Shown piece by piece: positions 45,208 through 52,267 of a stretch of DNA of 55,005 bases (position 1 is its first letter; each line of letters starts with the position of its first letter). Below the pieces are notes generated by a model. The model saw only the letters and a program-made list of their open reading frames with translations, was not told where the DNA came from and did not search any database. This DNA is from a virus: IMG/VR virus record IMGVR_UViG_3300048113_000456, positions 1 through 55,005 of that record; one strand, written 5' to 3'. The position numbers and the translations under genes are program-made.

Positions 45208-45387
45208 TTATAGTAGTTTTGAAATAGCAGCTATAGTTGTAAGCATATAACCTTTCATTTCCATATCAAGTGCATCATCTTCTATTTCGAGTGCTGCTTG
45301 AATATCTACAAGTAGTTCATTTGCTTCTTCGCTGGTCATAGTGCCATTCTCTAAGCCTGCTTTAATTTCGTCAAGTAACTTTTCCAT
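45208..45387 (-). CDS. 59-residue acidic helical mini-protein
   Basis: A short gene easily missed: ATG 45387, GGAG about 7 bp upstream, TAA at 45208-45210. Its ATG shares a base with the lipoprotein stop (TAATG). It begins MEKLLDEIKAGLENGTMTSE and is acidic and helical. It lies 12 bp before the large terminase. Function unknown. Confidence 0.72.
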   Translation of the reverse strand: MEKLLDEIKAGLENGTMTSEEANELLVDIQAALEIEDDALDMEMKGYMLTTIAAISKLL

Positions 45388-45734
45388 TAGTATCTCCGCA
45401 TGATAGCGTTAGCTATATCTTTACTCTGCTTTTGTAATATTTTCTTTTTGATTTTACAAACAGCAGGCTTTGTGTTCATGTTCAGTGTTTCTGCTGTTTT
45501 ATACATTTTAGACACCATAGACTGTACATCTTTAGATTTTTTACTCTCTGAGTACAACTTAAATTTAAGAACTTTAAACTTAACTCGCTGTGTTGGATAA
45601 TCGCAGTTTAAAGTTTCTACTGCGTATCGCACGTCTACAGCTAACATAGATTCATTATCATCATAAAGACTTGTATCTAAGAGTTGAGAGCAGCCTGTTA
45701 GACACAAGGCTGCAATAAATACTAAATACTTCAT
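45387..45734 (-). CDS. Phage lipoprotein, 115 residues
   Basis: The signal peptide MKYLVFIAALCLTGC ends in an LTGC lipobox, so it should be lipidated at Cys15 and anchored in a membrane. The mature part is Lys-rich with two Cys residues (LNCDYP, AVCKIK) that could form a disulfide. It follows the holin-like gene. It could be an outer-membrane spanin subunit or a superinfection-exclusion lipoprotein like T5 Llp; the sequence does not choose between them. Confidence 0.75.
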   Translation of the reverse strand: MKYLVFIAALCLTGCSQLLDTSLYDDNESMLAVDVRYAVETLNCDYPTQRVKFKVLKFKLYSESKKSKDVQSMVSKMYKTAETLNMNTKPAVCKIKKKILQKQSKDIANAIMRRY

Positions 45735-46039
45735 TTCTTACTGGTGTATGCTTGTCCGCCAAAGAAGGCTGCAACAATTGCTGCTACAGATACAAAGTAT
45801 GTAGCTGCCATATCACCAAGTATTTTAGAAGCACCGTCTAATCCTACTAGGTCGCCTAACAATACTGCGAATGGATATAGTAATAAACCAAACAGAGCAA
45901 ACCAAGTCATATTTCGCTGTGCATCTCGCATTGCGTCTTGATCTTCTAATTCTTTACGTTTAAACTCCAAATACATTTGGTGCTCTTCTGGAGTGACAAT
46001 GCCATCTCCATTAGTATCTGCTGGATGATGTTCTGACAT
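45731..46039 (-). CDS. Holin-like membrane protein with an N-terminal EF-hand-like loop, about 102 residues
   Basis: The start is placed at ATG 46039, which overlaps the previous stop as TAATG; an ATG at 46045 would add two residues. The N-terminus has DTNGDGIVTPEE, a good match to a 12-residue EF-hand calcium loop. Two hydrophobic segments follow (about 48-66, and about 78-97), separated by a short loop, then YTSKK at the end. Size and two-segment topology fit a class II holin; the calcium loop is an unusual addition. No endolysin is seen nearby. Confidence 0.68.
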   Translation of the reverse strand: MSEHHPADTNGDGIVTPEEHQMYLEFKRKELEDQDAMRDAQRNMTWFALFGLLLYPFAVLLGDLVGLDGASKILGDMAATYFVSVAAIVAAFFGGQAYTSKK

Positions 46040-46377
46040 TACCATTTAACCTTATCTGCCCAATAAGCTGCGCTCATTTTGCCTTTTGCAATGTTTTTAC
46101 GGTGACGCGCTTTAAAAGATGCACGTTTACGTTTCATTGCTTCGCTTTCACCCTTTTTAGGCTTACCAGCAGTTTTTGCACCCTGCTGACCAAAACGAAT
46201 AGTTTTAACTTTATCCCCAACTTTAGCTACAACAATGTGTGACTTTTTAGGGTGTCCTGGAGTACGCTTAGGTTTATTATAACCAGTTACACCAGCTCTC
46301 TTTAATCTAGAGTCTTTTTTCTTACCGCCAGCCCTACGTTGTGTAGGTCCTCGACGTTTACCTTTTCTTACCGCCAC
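46039..46377 (-). CDS. Very basic small protein, 112 residues (DUF5872-like group)
   Basis: GTG start. About one third of residues are Lys or Arg. The C-terminal half reads KPKKGESEAMKRKRASFKARHRKNIAKGKMSAAYWADKVKW, a pattern found in small phage proteins linked to the DUF5872/DUF6321 groups. It is one of a run of small basic proteins between the terminase genes. DNA or RNA binding inside the virion is plausible. Function is unknown. Confidence 0.7.
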   Translation of the reverse strand: MAVRKGKRRGPTQRRAGGKKKDSRLKRAGVTGYNKPKRTPGHPKKSHIVVAKVGDKVKTIRFGQQGAKTAGKPKKGESEAMKRKRASFKARHRKNIAKGKMSAAYWADKVKW

Positions 46378-46651
46378 GTCTCATTTTTCCCTTTCTGGTC
46401 TTTTTCACGTAAGTGCTGACCATCTTAGGCTTTCCGCCTGGGTTTCCTGCTCTGCGTTTGCGACGAATTGCTGATTCTTTTTGTTTTTTCGTCATACGAG
46501 CAGCCTTAGCCGCTGGTACGCATTTTGGGTATTTTTTAGAAGATGCTTTCTTTCGTCCACAAGGAGCGTAACCGCCACCTTTCTTTGGACGAGAAATGTC
46601 TACCCACTTCTCTTTAAACCATTTGGTTAAACCACCGCTAGTTTTTGCCAC
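46358..46651 (-). CDS. Very basic small protein with Cys pair, 97 residues (DUF5872-like)
   Basis: GTG start. The phrase KWFKEKWVDISRPKKGGGYAPCGRKK, then KYPKCVPAAKAARMTKKQK, is the signature I associate with DUF5872 proteins of phages and large viruses. The C-terminus is almost wholly Lys/Arg/Gly. It overlaps both neighbours. A nucleic-acid-binding virion or packaging protein is plausible. Confidence 0.72.
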   Translation of the reverse strand: MAKTSGGLTKWFKEKWVDISRPKKGGGYAPCGRKKASSKKYPKCVPAAKAARMTKKQKESAIRRKRRAGNPGGKPKMVSTYVKKTRKGKMRRGGKKR

Positions 46652-46745
46652 GACGTTTTTTCCTATTAGTAGAAGTTCGAGAACCTCTCTTAGGTAGTTT
46701 ACGTTTTTTAGGCTTTTTGTATTTTGTCATACAATCACACGCCAT
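46638..46745 (-). CDS. 35-residue basic mini-protein
   Basis: An open frame from ATG 46745, which shares bases with the stop of the previous gene (TAATG) and has GGAGG 8-9 bp upstream. The product starts MACDCMTKYKKPKKRKLPKR and is mostly Lys and Arg. It ends at 46638, overlapping the start of the 97-residue gene. It fills what would otherwise be a gap in an overlapping run, so it is likely real. Confidence 0.6.
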   Translation of the reverse strand: MACDCMTKYKKPKKRKLPKRGSRTSTNRKKRRGKN

Positions 46746-46945
46746 TAGTATTTACCTCCGCGAGCTTTATAAGTCTTTACCAACCAACCATTTGCATAGG
46801 CTGATGGATATACTTTAAATTTCCTCTTCGCTTCCGCTTTCACTCTCGCGTATAACTTCTTGTTCTTCGGTGTCGACTTCTTCATCTTCGACTTGCCAAC
46901 CGTAGATCGGCGCTTCTTCACCGTTTTCCGCTTCTTTACTGCCAT
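46745..46945 (-). CDS. Basic small protein, 66 residues (AYxxGxLVKxYKxRGGKY type)
   Basis: The start was set at ATG 46945 with GGGAGA upstream; an in-frame ATG at 46966 is less likely. It begins MAVKKRKTVKKRRSTVGKSK and ends VYPSAYANGWLVKTYKARGGKY, a C-terminal motif shared by small basic phage proteins. Its first 130 bp overlap, in another frame, the coding region of an acidic tail (gene 46815-47066). Confidence 0.7.
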   Translation of the reverse strand: MAVKKRKTVKKRRSTVGKSKMKKSTPKNKKLYARVKAEAKRKFKVYPSAYANGWLVKTYKARGGKY

Positions 46946-47066
46946 GATCCATCTCCCATTCTGCACCTAGGCCTGCTGCTTTAGCAGCTTCTTCTTCGGT
47001 TTTGAATTTGTGGAGTTGCCCTTCTGCATCTCGAAAACAAAACTTTCCTCTTTTCTGATAAATCAT
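46815..47066 (-). CDS. Small protein with very acidic tail, 83 residues, overlapping a basic gene
   Basis: The start was set at ATG 47066. The N-terminal part MIYQKRGKFCFRDAEGQLHK is a small beta motif that looks conserved in phages; the rest is acidic (EEVDTEEQEVIRESESGSEEEI). The acidic tail is read from the same bases that encode the Lys/Arg-rich start of the downstream gene. Each ORF has its own start signal. Function is unknown. Confidence 0.65.
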   Translation of the reverse strand: MIYQKRGKFCFRDAEGQLHKFKTEEEAAKAAGLGAEWEMDHGSKEAENGEEAPIYGWQVEDEEVDTEEQEVIRESESGSEEEI

Positions 47067-47067
47067 A

Positions 47068-47394
47068 CTATCCTCCAAAGAAATATACTACTATAGACCC
47101 GATGATTCCAGTCAGAGTAGTCCAAAAAATTTTATTTATACTGTTTAAAGTAACATCACCTTTGTTTAAACGCTTTTCGTGCATATCTAAACGTTCCTCA
47201 TGCTCAGCTATACTATCCACCAGTTGAGTCTTCGAAGACTCTAGGCTAAGTAGTTTTTCTTCTGCACGCGCTAATGCTACAACAGTGTCTGAAAGTTTAT
47301 CGATTTTATCTTCAATTCGATCTAGTCTTGACTGATCTTGTTGCAGATGTTCTCTTAGTAAACTTTCAATATTACTCGAATTATTCCCCGTCAT
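47068..47394 (-). CDS. Coiled-coil protein with C-terminal membrane anchor, 108 residues
   Basis: A long heptad coiled coil (about 10-80) is followed by a single hydrophobic segment at the C-terminus (WTTLTGIIGSIVVYFFGG). This resembles XhlA/haemolysin-type proteins that sit with holins, which would place it at the cytoplasmic membrane in lysis. It follows the small terminase with a 14-bp overlap. Confidence 0.65.
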   Translation of the reverse strand: MTGNNSSNIESLLREHLQQDQSRLDRIEDKIDKLSDTVVALARAEEKLLSLESSKTQLVDSIAEHEERLDMHEKRLNKGDVTLNSINKIFWTTLTGIIGSIVVYFFGG

Positions 47395-47845
47395 TTTTAA
47401 GTAATTTTTCCATCAACTTGCCATAGTTGCCTTGTCCAAACGGTAAAGATTCGTTTATCTGGACATTTGTCTGATTTTTTATTTGTGCACTTTCAGCTTT
47501 TAACAGCTCTGCTTGTGCCTTGATTTCGTCCATACGCATTTTATGTGCCATCTGTAATAAGTCAGCAAGATCTTTTGAAGAATATACGCCAGTTTCCTGG
47601 GCTTCATCTAACTTGCTTTGAATCATTTCATCTAGCAGACTACCAATGTTATTTTTATTTCTATAACCAAGATCTAGATATACAGTATCTATATACTTCT
47701 TTACTTCTCGTTTATTTAACAGAGCAACTACCTTATCTTCAGATACGCCCATGTATTCGGTAACAGCTCTGATGTTTCCGAATTGTAGATAACAATTTGC
47801 TATCTCCAGACCTTCTGGTGATATGGTTGAAATTTCCTTACTCAT
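47381..47845 (-). CDS. Terminase small subunit, 154 residues
   Basis: The N-terminus carries a helix-turn-helix (GLEIANCYLQFGNIRAVTEYMGVSEDKVVALLNKREVKKYI), followed by helical oligomerisation segments and a charged C-terminus. This is the layout of phage small terminases, which recognise the packaging site. It is the first gene after promoter 47852-47880. Confidence 0.78.
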   Translation of the reverse strand: MSKEISTISPEGLEIANCYLQFGNIRAVTEYMGVSEDKVVALLNKREVKKYIDTVYLDLGYRNKNNIGSLLDEMIQSKLDEAQETGVYSSKDLADLLQMAHKMRMDEIKAQAELLKAESAQIKNQTNVQINESLPFGQGNYGKLMEKLLKNDGE

Positions 47846-47851
47846 GGTGCC

Positions 47852-47880
47852 ATTATATCCTTAGAGTTATTGTAAGTCAA
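47852..47880 (-). promoter_or_regulatory. Late promoter TTGACT-N17-TATAAT for the terminase/lysis module
   Basis: TTGACT (47880-47875), 17 bp, TATAAT (47857-47852). The -10 lies only 7 bp from the ATG of the small terminase, so the 5' leader is very short or absent. Confidence 0.88.
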
Positions 47881-47898
47881 GAGTTATTTTTAAGAGGT

Positions 47899-48378
47899 CT
47901 AATTTGCTAGAGGATTGTCCAGTGCTTGCTGCAATTTTTTATTCAGACGAGATTCAAGTGCATCCATCGCTAACCTATTGTCAGAAGCTAAACTATCCCG
48001 TTTTGCATCAAATCTCTCGGCAGCTCGATCTATCATCTCACCCACTTTAGTTTCTAGCTCGCGATTGTTGTCTTCAACTCTGTCCACATTTTGCTCCATG
48101 CGATTGAAGTCATCTCGTAAATCATTTTTAATTGAGCGAGAGTAATCTACGGCTTCATCAATGCGAAGAAGTGCATCGTCAAGTTTCTGTTCAATTATTT
48201 TGTTTCTGTTTTCAATAGAAGTAGTATCTATGTTTTGGATAATTTCTTTCATATCCATGTAATCTTTATAAAACTCAAAGCCACCCCAAAGTGTGCCGCC
48301 CAAAGTAGAAAGTGCAGTAAGTACTATCATCATCTTACCGCCTTTGAAGGTCATGCCTCCAAATTCAAACTCAGCCAT
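47899..48378 (-). CDS. Membrane-anchored coiled-coil protein, 159 residues
   Basis: A hydrophobic segment near residues 15-35 (MMIVLTALSTLGGTLWGGF) is followed by a long charged coiled coil to the end. It is the last gene of the operon of exported proteins and may be inserted in the inner membrane with the coiled coil in the periplasm or cytoplasm. Function unknown; i-spanin-like or secretion-associated roles are possible. Confidence 0.62.
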   Translation of the reverse strand: MAEFEFGGMTFKGGKMMIVLTALSTLGGTLWGGFEFYKDYMDMKEIIQNIDTTSIENRNKIIEQKLDDALLRIDEAVDYSRSIKNDLRDDFNRMEQNVDRVEDNNRELETKVGEMIDRAAERFDAKRDSLASDNRLAMDALESRLNKKLQQALDNPLAN

Positions 48379-48379
48379 T

Positions 48380-48784
48380 TTAGTTCTCGAATTTAAGTCG
48401 CTTTAAGTTTGCAACTTCTTGCTGAAGCTTTATTACTTCAAGTCTTTTTTTCTCCAGTTCTAGTTGGTATAACGTGTTGCAGTTAATGCGTTCTTTCGGA
48501 GCACCTATTGGTATTATTATTCTTGCGTAAACTCCAACATTTCTGTCGTTACTTCCAAGAATGTCTGTATTATTTGGAAAAAGATCGTCGTCTTCTTTAT
48601 TTATTACTCCCATTACTCCAAACTCTAAATTAGTAGAGGACCCTATTGCATTCGAACAATCGAGGGTACCTGTTCGAAATCTATCTGATTGATAGTTCGA
48701 TGGAGATGTTGGTAAGGATAGGTTTAAATTATTTCCTGCGAAGGCAGGCAACGATAGAAACAATCCTAGTAATAAGTATTTCAT
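48380..48784 (-). CDS. Exported protein, 134 residues, with C-terminal coiled coil
   Basis: Signal peptide MKYLLLGLFLSLPAFA (cleavage after about residue 16). The mature part has FRTGTLDCSNAIGS, GVYARIIIPIGAPKERINC (two Cys that may pair), and then a charged coiled-coil tail (LELEKKRLEVIKLQQEVANL). It is part of five overlapping exported genes. Unrecognised family. Confidence 0.68.
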   Translation of the reverse strand: MKYLLLGLFLSLPAFAGNNLNLSLPTSPSNYQSDRFRTGTLDCSNAIGSSTNLEFGVMGVINKEDDDLFPNNTDILGSNDRNVGVYARIIIPIGAPKERINCNTLYQLELEKKRLEVIKLQQEVANLKRLKFEN

Positions 48785-49158
48785 TCTTGTACTCGTGAAC
48801 AGATCCTTGATGCTATAACTGTCTGTGTTTTTTCTTTGTCTAGTATTTTACTAACAGAACAGAAGAATCGTACCTGGTTTTTATCCTCCTCTCGGATATA
48901 AATAGTTATTTGTTTGCGTTCGAGGTAAAACACAGGTACAATTCTTGACTCTGTAGCGAAAGGAAGAGCATTCCAGTTATCGTCATAAACGTTTAACTCA
49001 AAGTAGTCTACATCCTTTCGTATGTTAAAAAGTTCCATATCCACCTTTAGCACACCTTGCACGTATGAAGGTTCTAAAGTAGGATAGGTAGGCAAAAACT
49101 GGTGAGCACTAACTGGCCCACTCAGCATTGCTAATAGTAGTATTATTTTGCGATACAT
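48781..49158 (-). CDS. Exported protein with pilus-chaperone-like beta pattern, 125 residues
   Basis: Signal peptide MYRKIILLLAMLSGPVSA, then a beta-rich domain (LEPSYVQGVLKVDMELFNIRKDVDYFELNVYDDNWN, VPVFYLERKQITIYIREEDKNQVRFFCSVSKIL). The strand order is reminiscent of the first domain of PapD-type chaperones, though only by pattern. It ends in two Cys residues. It overlaps neighbours on both sides. Confidence 0.55.
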   Translation of the reverse strand: MYRKIILLLAMLSGPVSAHQFLPTYPTLEPSYVQGVLKVDMELFNIRKDVDYFELNVYDDNWNALPFATESRIVPVFYLERKQITIYIREEDKNQVRFFCSVSKILDKEKTQTVIASRICSRVQE

Positions 49159-49631
49159 TCAGCTTCTACCACTGCGTTGTAAGTTCCAGCAGGAAACGCT
49201 TTATCATAGCCGTAGTCTGCTTCAGAATCAATCTTAAACCAAGTACTACCTGCTAAAGTTAAGTCAAACTCTACTGTATTGTTGAACTCTACTTTTGCAG
49301 TTTCATAAGCAGCCATTTCAGCGTTTGAAACTTCTCCAACTGTTACGGCCCCGCTCCAGTTTACTGTATCAAGTAACTCTGGTGAAGAAGAGAAGTCGAT
49401 CGGATAGCTAATACGAGCTTTATAGTAATCTGCGCTTACTACATCGAAACGAACGATTGGAGTTACACCACCATCAGCTGCACCAGTGCTTAACTTGCTT
49501 GGGGTAGGGTTTCCGTACACACCGTCAGTATCAGTTGTAATAACACATTTAGACTCTACAGTACCACTAATAGGTACCTGAGCAAATGCACTCATTGTAC
49601 ATAGGGCTAAAAGTCCAGCTACGTATTTCAT
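49143..49631 (-). CDS. Exported beta-sandwich protein (pilin/spore-coat-U-like pattern), 162 residues
   Basis: Signal peptide MKYVAGLLALCTMSAFAQ. The mature protein has a CVIT segment near residue 29 and a CIAK near the C-terminus, which could form one disulfide, and alternating strands (FDVVSADYYKARISYPIDF, VEFDLTLAGSTWFKI, AGTYNAVVEAECIAK). The layout resembles fimbrial subunits or spore-coat-U domains, by pattern only. It lies beside the chaperone-like gene. Confidence 0.55.
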   Translation of the reverse strand: MKYVAGLLALCTMSAFAQVPISGTVESKCVITTDTDGVYGNPTPSKLSTGAADGGVTPIVRFDVVSADYYKARISYPIDFSSSPELLDTVNWSGAVTVGEVSNAEMAAYETAKVEFNNTVEFDLTLAGSTWFKIDSEADYGYDKAFPAGTYNAVVEAECIAK

Positions 49632-50515
49632 TTCTTATCTCCTCGTTGGTACTGCGATTGTACCATCTCTTCGTGTAATATTTGTTGTGCCAGGCCTACA
49701 CGTAGACCTTTTCTGTTTTCCGGAAGCTTAGTATCTGTCATAGACGCTTCTTCTTTGTATTGACCACCACGCATTTCTACGGCCTGATAGTTTTGTATAT
49801 GGTTGTTCATTGCAATCAGCTTATCGGCAGCAGCGACTGCCTGTGCTGTCATAAGTGCAGCATTTACAGCTCCAAGTGCAACTTCAAGTCTTTGTTCTTT
49901 TGAAGCCTCTTTCTCAGCTTCTAAACGCTCTTTTTCTTCGGTCTCTTCATCTTTTAACGATACTTCGTTATCAAGTGCGTCTTTTATAAATTCGTCATCG
50001 AGTGGATCTTTATATTCAAATACATTTTGTACTACGTAAGGGTCTATATACCCAGGACATTCTGGAGATGATTGAGGATCAAAACAAGGATCGTAGCTAT
50101 ACGAGTATACTACTGATGCATCTTGTACTGTCCCAAATCCCTCTACAGAAATAGATCCGGGACCCCATCTACTAATATCAATACCACCTGTAGCAACTAA
50201 TTTGTTAATTGTATTTCCGGGCTTTCCACTCCAGTCGTCTACTTCTCGAAAAATATAACCACTTCCGAGTGCATCTTCGTTTTGTACTGCTACGATCATA
50301 TCTGAAGCAGGATCCTTTACAGTTGTATACCTATAAAATACATTCGATACCTGTAGTCCAGCTTGTTGTGGTAGTACTTGAGACATTACCCAAGCATTTG
50401 CATCAGCAGCTGCATTTCCTGTTGTTCCGTAAACTACTTTTGTATCAGAGTAGGAGTAACAAGAGAAGCAGGATGCCGCCACTAGCAAGTAGGGTGTCAT
50501 CTTCACGTTTATCAT
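49628..50515 (-). CDS. Exported protein, about 295 residues, with helical C-terminal half
   Basis: The start is placed at ATG 50515; GTG 50527 and ATG 50500 are alternatives. The signal peptide is MINVKMTPYLLVAASCFSCYSYS. The N-terminal half is beta-type with two close Cys (YSYDPCFDPQSSPECPGY); the C-terminal half is a long charged helix (DEETEEKERLEAEKEASKEQRLEVALGAVNAALMTAQAVAAADKLIAM). This is the largest member of the cassette and may be a periplasmic or envelope scaffold. Unrecognised family. Confidence 0.65.
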   Translation of the reverse strand: MINVKMTPYLLVAASCFSCYSYSDTKVVYGTTGNAAADANAWVMSQVLPQQAGLQVSNVFYRYTTVKDPASDMIVAVQNEDALGSGYIFREVDDWSGKPGNTINKLVATGGIDISRWGPGSISVEGFGTVQDASVVYSYSYDPCFDPQSSPECPGYIDPYVVQNVFEYKDPLDDEFIKDALDNEVSLKDEETEEKERLEAEKEASKEQRLEVALGAVNAALMTAQAVAAADKLIAMNNHIQNYQAVEMRGGQYKEEASMTDTKLPENRKGLRVGLAQQILHEEMVQSQYQRGDKK

Positions 50516-50969
50516 CTTCTGTCTCACTAGGCTTTGCCGATGCGTCAGCTTCCCACGCTAATTTAGCTTCAGGACCAATAAGCCCATCTTTGGGGCATGG
50601 AGTTCCTGCATTCATCATTGCGTCAAACACACGCTTATCTTGACACATTGTAGAAACTGCCGCTACTTTCATACCCATATCAAAAAGAGTCTTGGATAGC
50701 TTTAGTCTTTCACAATTCATGTCTCGCACAGTTTTACCTGCCGAAAGTCCAAGTATTTGCGTTTGTACAGCTCCTGCAATTCCCACAGTACATAAGTCAC
50801 TGTTTGCATTATTCATAGTCGGAATAATTGCAGAAGGTGGTGGAGAGTTGAGTGTAGTACTTGAAGTACTATTTACAGTGCTCTCTGTTTTTGATTCTGT
50901 CTTAATTATGTCCTCTTGTCCAATACTGCTAAAAGACAGTAGTAAGAGGCTCAATAATACACGTTTCAT
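50445..50969 (-). CDS. Exported protein with Leu-run membrane tail, 174 residues
   Basis: Signal peptide MKRVLLSLLLLSFSSIGQ, a Ser/Thr-rich linker (SKTESTVNSTSSTTLNSPPPSA), then a domain with four Cys residues (SDLCTVGIAG, RDMNCERLKL, STMCQDKRVF, GTPCPKDGLIG) likely to be disulfide-bonded. The C-terminus is ASGGI followed by eight Leu, a membrane tail. I associate the Cys domain with proteins seen in many marine phages, without a known function. It is the first gene after promoter 50992-51020. Confidence 0.7.
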   Translation of the reverse strand: MKRVLLSLLLLSFSSIGQEDIIKTESKTESTVNSTSSTTLNSPPPSAIIPTMNNANSDLCTVGIAGAVQTQILGLSAGKTVRDMNCERLKLSKTLFDMGMKVAAVSTMCQDKRVFDAMMNAGTPCPKDGLIGPEAKLAWEADASAKPSETEDDKREDDTLLASGGILLLLLLLL

Positions 50970-50991
50970 TTATTTCTCCAGTTATTGGAAA

Positions 50992-51020
50992 ATTATCTCA
51001 TAGTAGGTAACTTTTGTCAA
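50992..51020 (-). promoter_or_regulatory. Late promoter TTGACA-N17-GATAAT for the exported-protein cassette
   Basis: TTGACA (51020-51015), 17 bp, GATAAT (50997-50992), with GGAAAAAAATAAC directly upstream of the -35, almost the same as at 20437. It gives the cassette its own expression unit. Confidence 0.85.
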
Positions 51021-51042
51021 GTTATTTTTTTCCTACCCAAGA

Positions 51043-51516
51043 TTATGGTTGTATTGGCCAAGGGGCATCTTCTACACACGTTTCGTCCCCGCTGAGATTA
51101 TCGGTAATATCTCGTAGCTCTTGTCTATATGTAGCCCACAGTGCTTTATCTGTTGCGTTTAATGGACTGTCTGGCATTTGTGTCCAATCACATTCAAATA
51201 ACTTTCGACTACGTTCTAACCGTACTTCGTTTAAAATTATAGCAGAGTCCCAGTTCCAGGCATGAGGTGTGAGACTAGTGTCCCAGTACGCGAAGGCGTT
51301 CGGCTTTTCTGGTACTTCTTTCCACCACTCAATTTCATTACACCATACGTGCCTTTGCATATACTCCCCTATATCAGAGTATTCACCTATATTATATATA
51401 CGGTGTATGATTAAGCCGTTGTCGGCTATATCCCCGTCCTGGCCGTAAGTGCCATTATCTGTTTGTGTTATGTGTATTACGCCGTAAGCGTCATGTAGTG
51501 CTACTATTGGATGCAT
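51043..51516 (-). CDS. Tail fibre assembly chaperone, 157 residues
   Basis: The C-terminal part LERSRKLFECDWTQMPDSPLNATDKALWATYRQELRDIT is the characteristic pattern of tail fibre assembly chaperones (CDWTQLPDxPL...YRQxLRDI). These help fibres fold and trimerise. It follows two small fibre genes in the same operon. Confidence 0.8.
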   Translation of the reverse strand: MHPIVALHDAYGVIHITQTDNGTYGQDGDIADNGLIIHRIYNIGEYSDIGEYMQRHVWCNEIEWWKEVPEKPNAFAYWDTSLTPHAWNWDSAIILNEVRLERSRKLFECDWTQMPDSPLNATDKALWATYRQELRDITDNLSGDETCVEDAPWPIQP

Positions 51517-51518
51517 AT

Positions 51519-52265
51519 TTAGTTCCCTAAAACTTGTTTACCGCGAAGATAGTATTCGCTTTGAAATCTTTCGTAGTTTGAATAAATACTAGCTTGTCCA
51601 TAATGGAATATGCCAGTACCTGCAAAATTGTATGGGAAAGGCCCAGAACCGTTATAAGTGCCAGTGTTATTTGAGAATAAGTATCCTACCCTAAACAAGA
51701 CTCCGGTTGCGGAAATCATTTGTAAGCTAGAAGTGTTATACCATTCTCCGTTATTTATAGTACCTAGTTGATATGTATGATCTCTTCTGCTAGGGGATAC
51801 GTAATCTATTTGTACTTCGTCTTTTGTAGTGAAAGTCCTAGAATCAAAGGTACGGATAGTGTAGGCACCTACTTTATCTAAAGTTTGCAATCCGTAATCG
51901 GAACCACCACTAATTTTATTCATAGGTCGTAGAACTACGTAACTGAGAGAGGTCGGAGCTGTTCCTGTAATAGAGTCTATTTTAAACCAGGTTTCGTATA
52001 TTCTAGCAGGGAACGTAGTAGTTAATTTTGTATACCCTGTTACTAAGAATCGAACATTCGTAGCAACATCTGCGGAAGGCTTAAATAGTACTATATCCTC
52101 ATCATTAAAAGATACGCTCGACCCACCTTGGTTATAAGGATCATAGTTACCTACTCCATTTATAATTCCAGACTCTACAACACTCATGCCTATGTAAGGG
52201 TCATTACTATCAAAAAGAGTAGATCCAGTTGTTTCCGAAAAAACTTGTATTCCATAATCTGCCAT
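51519..52265 (-). CDS. Distal tail/fibre protein, 248 residues
   Basis: Beta-rich. Its start, ADYGIQVFSETTGSTLFDSND, matches that of the 99-residue neighbour (AYGLKCFDANGYVTFDSTV), a motif common at the N-terminus of phage fibre-tip proteins (DUF6453-type). The C-terminal part has many aromatics and Gly (GTYNGSGPFPYNFAGTGIFHYG), as expected for a receptor-contacting tip. A fibre chaperone follows. Confidence 0.65.
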   Translation of the reverse strand: MADYGIQVFSETTGSTLFDSNDPYIGMSVVESGIINGVGNYDPYNQGGSSVSFNDEDIVLFKPSADVATNVRFLVTGYTKLTTTFPARIYETWFKIDSITGTAPTSLSYVVLRPMNKISGGSDYGLQTLDKVGAYTIRTFDSRTFTTKDEVQIDYVSPSRRDHTYQLGTINNGEWYNTSSLQMISATGVLFRVGYLFSNNTGTYNGSGPFPYNFAGTGIFHYGQASIYSNYERFQSEYYLRGKQVLGN

Positions 52266-52267
52266 AA

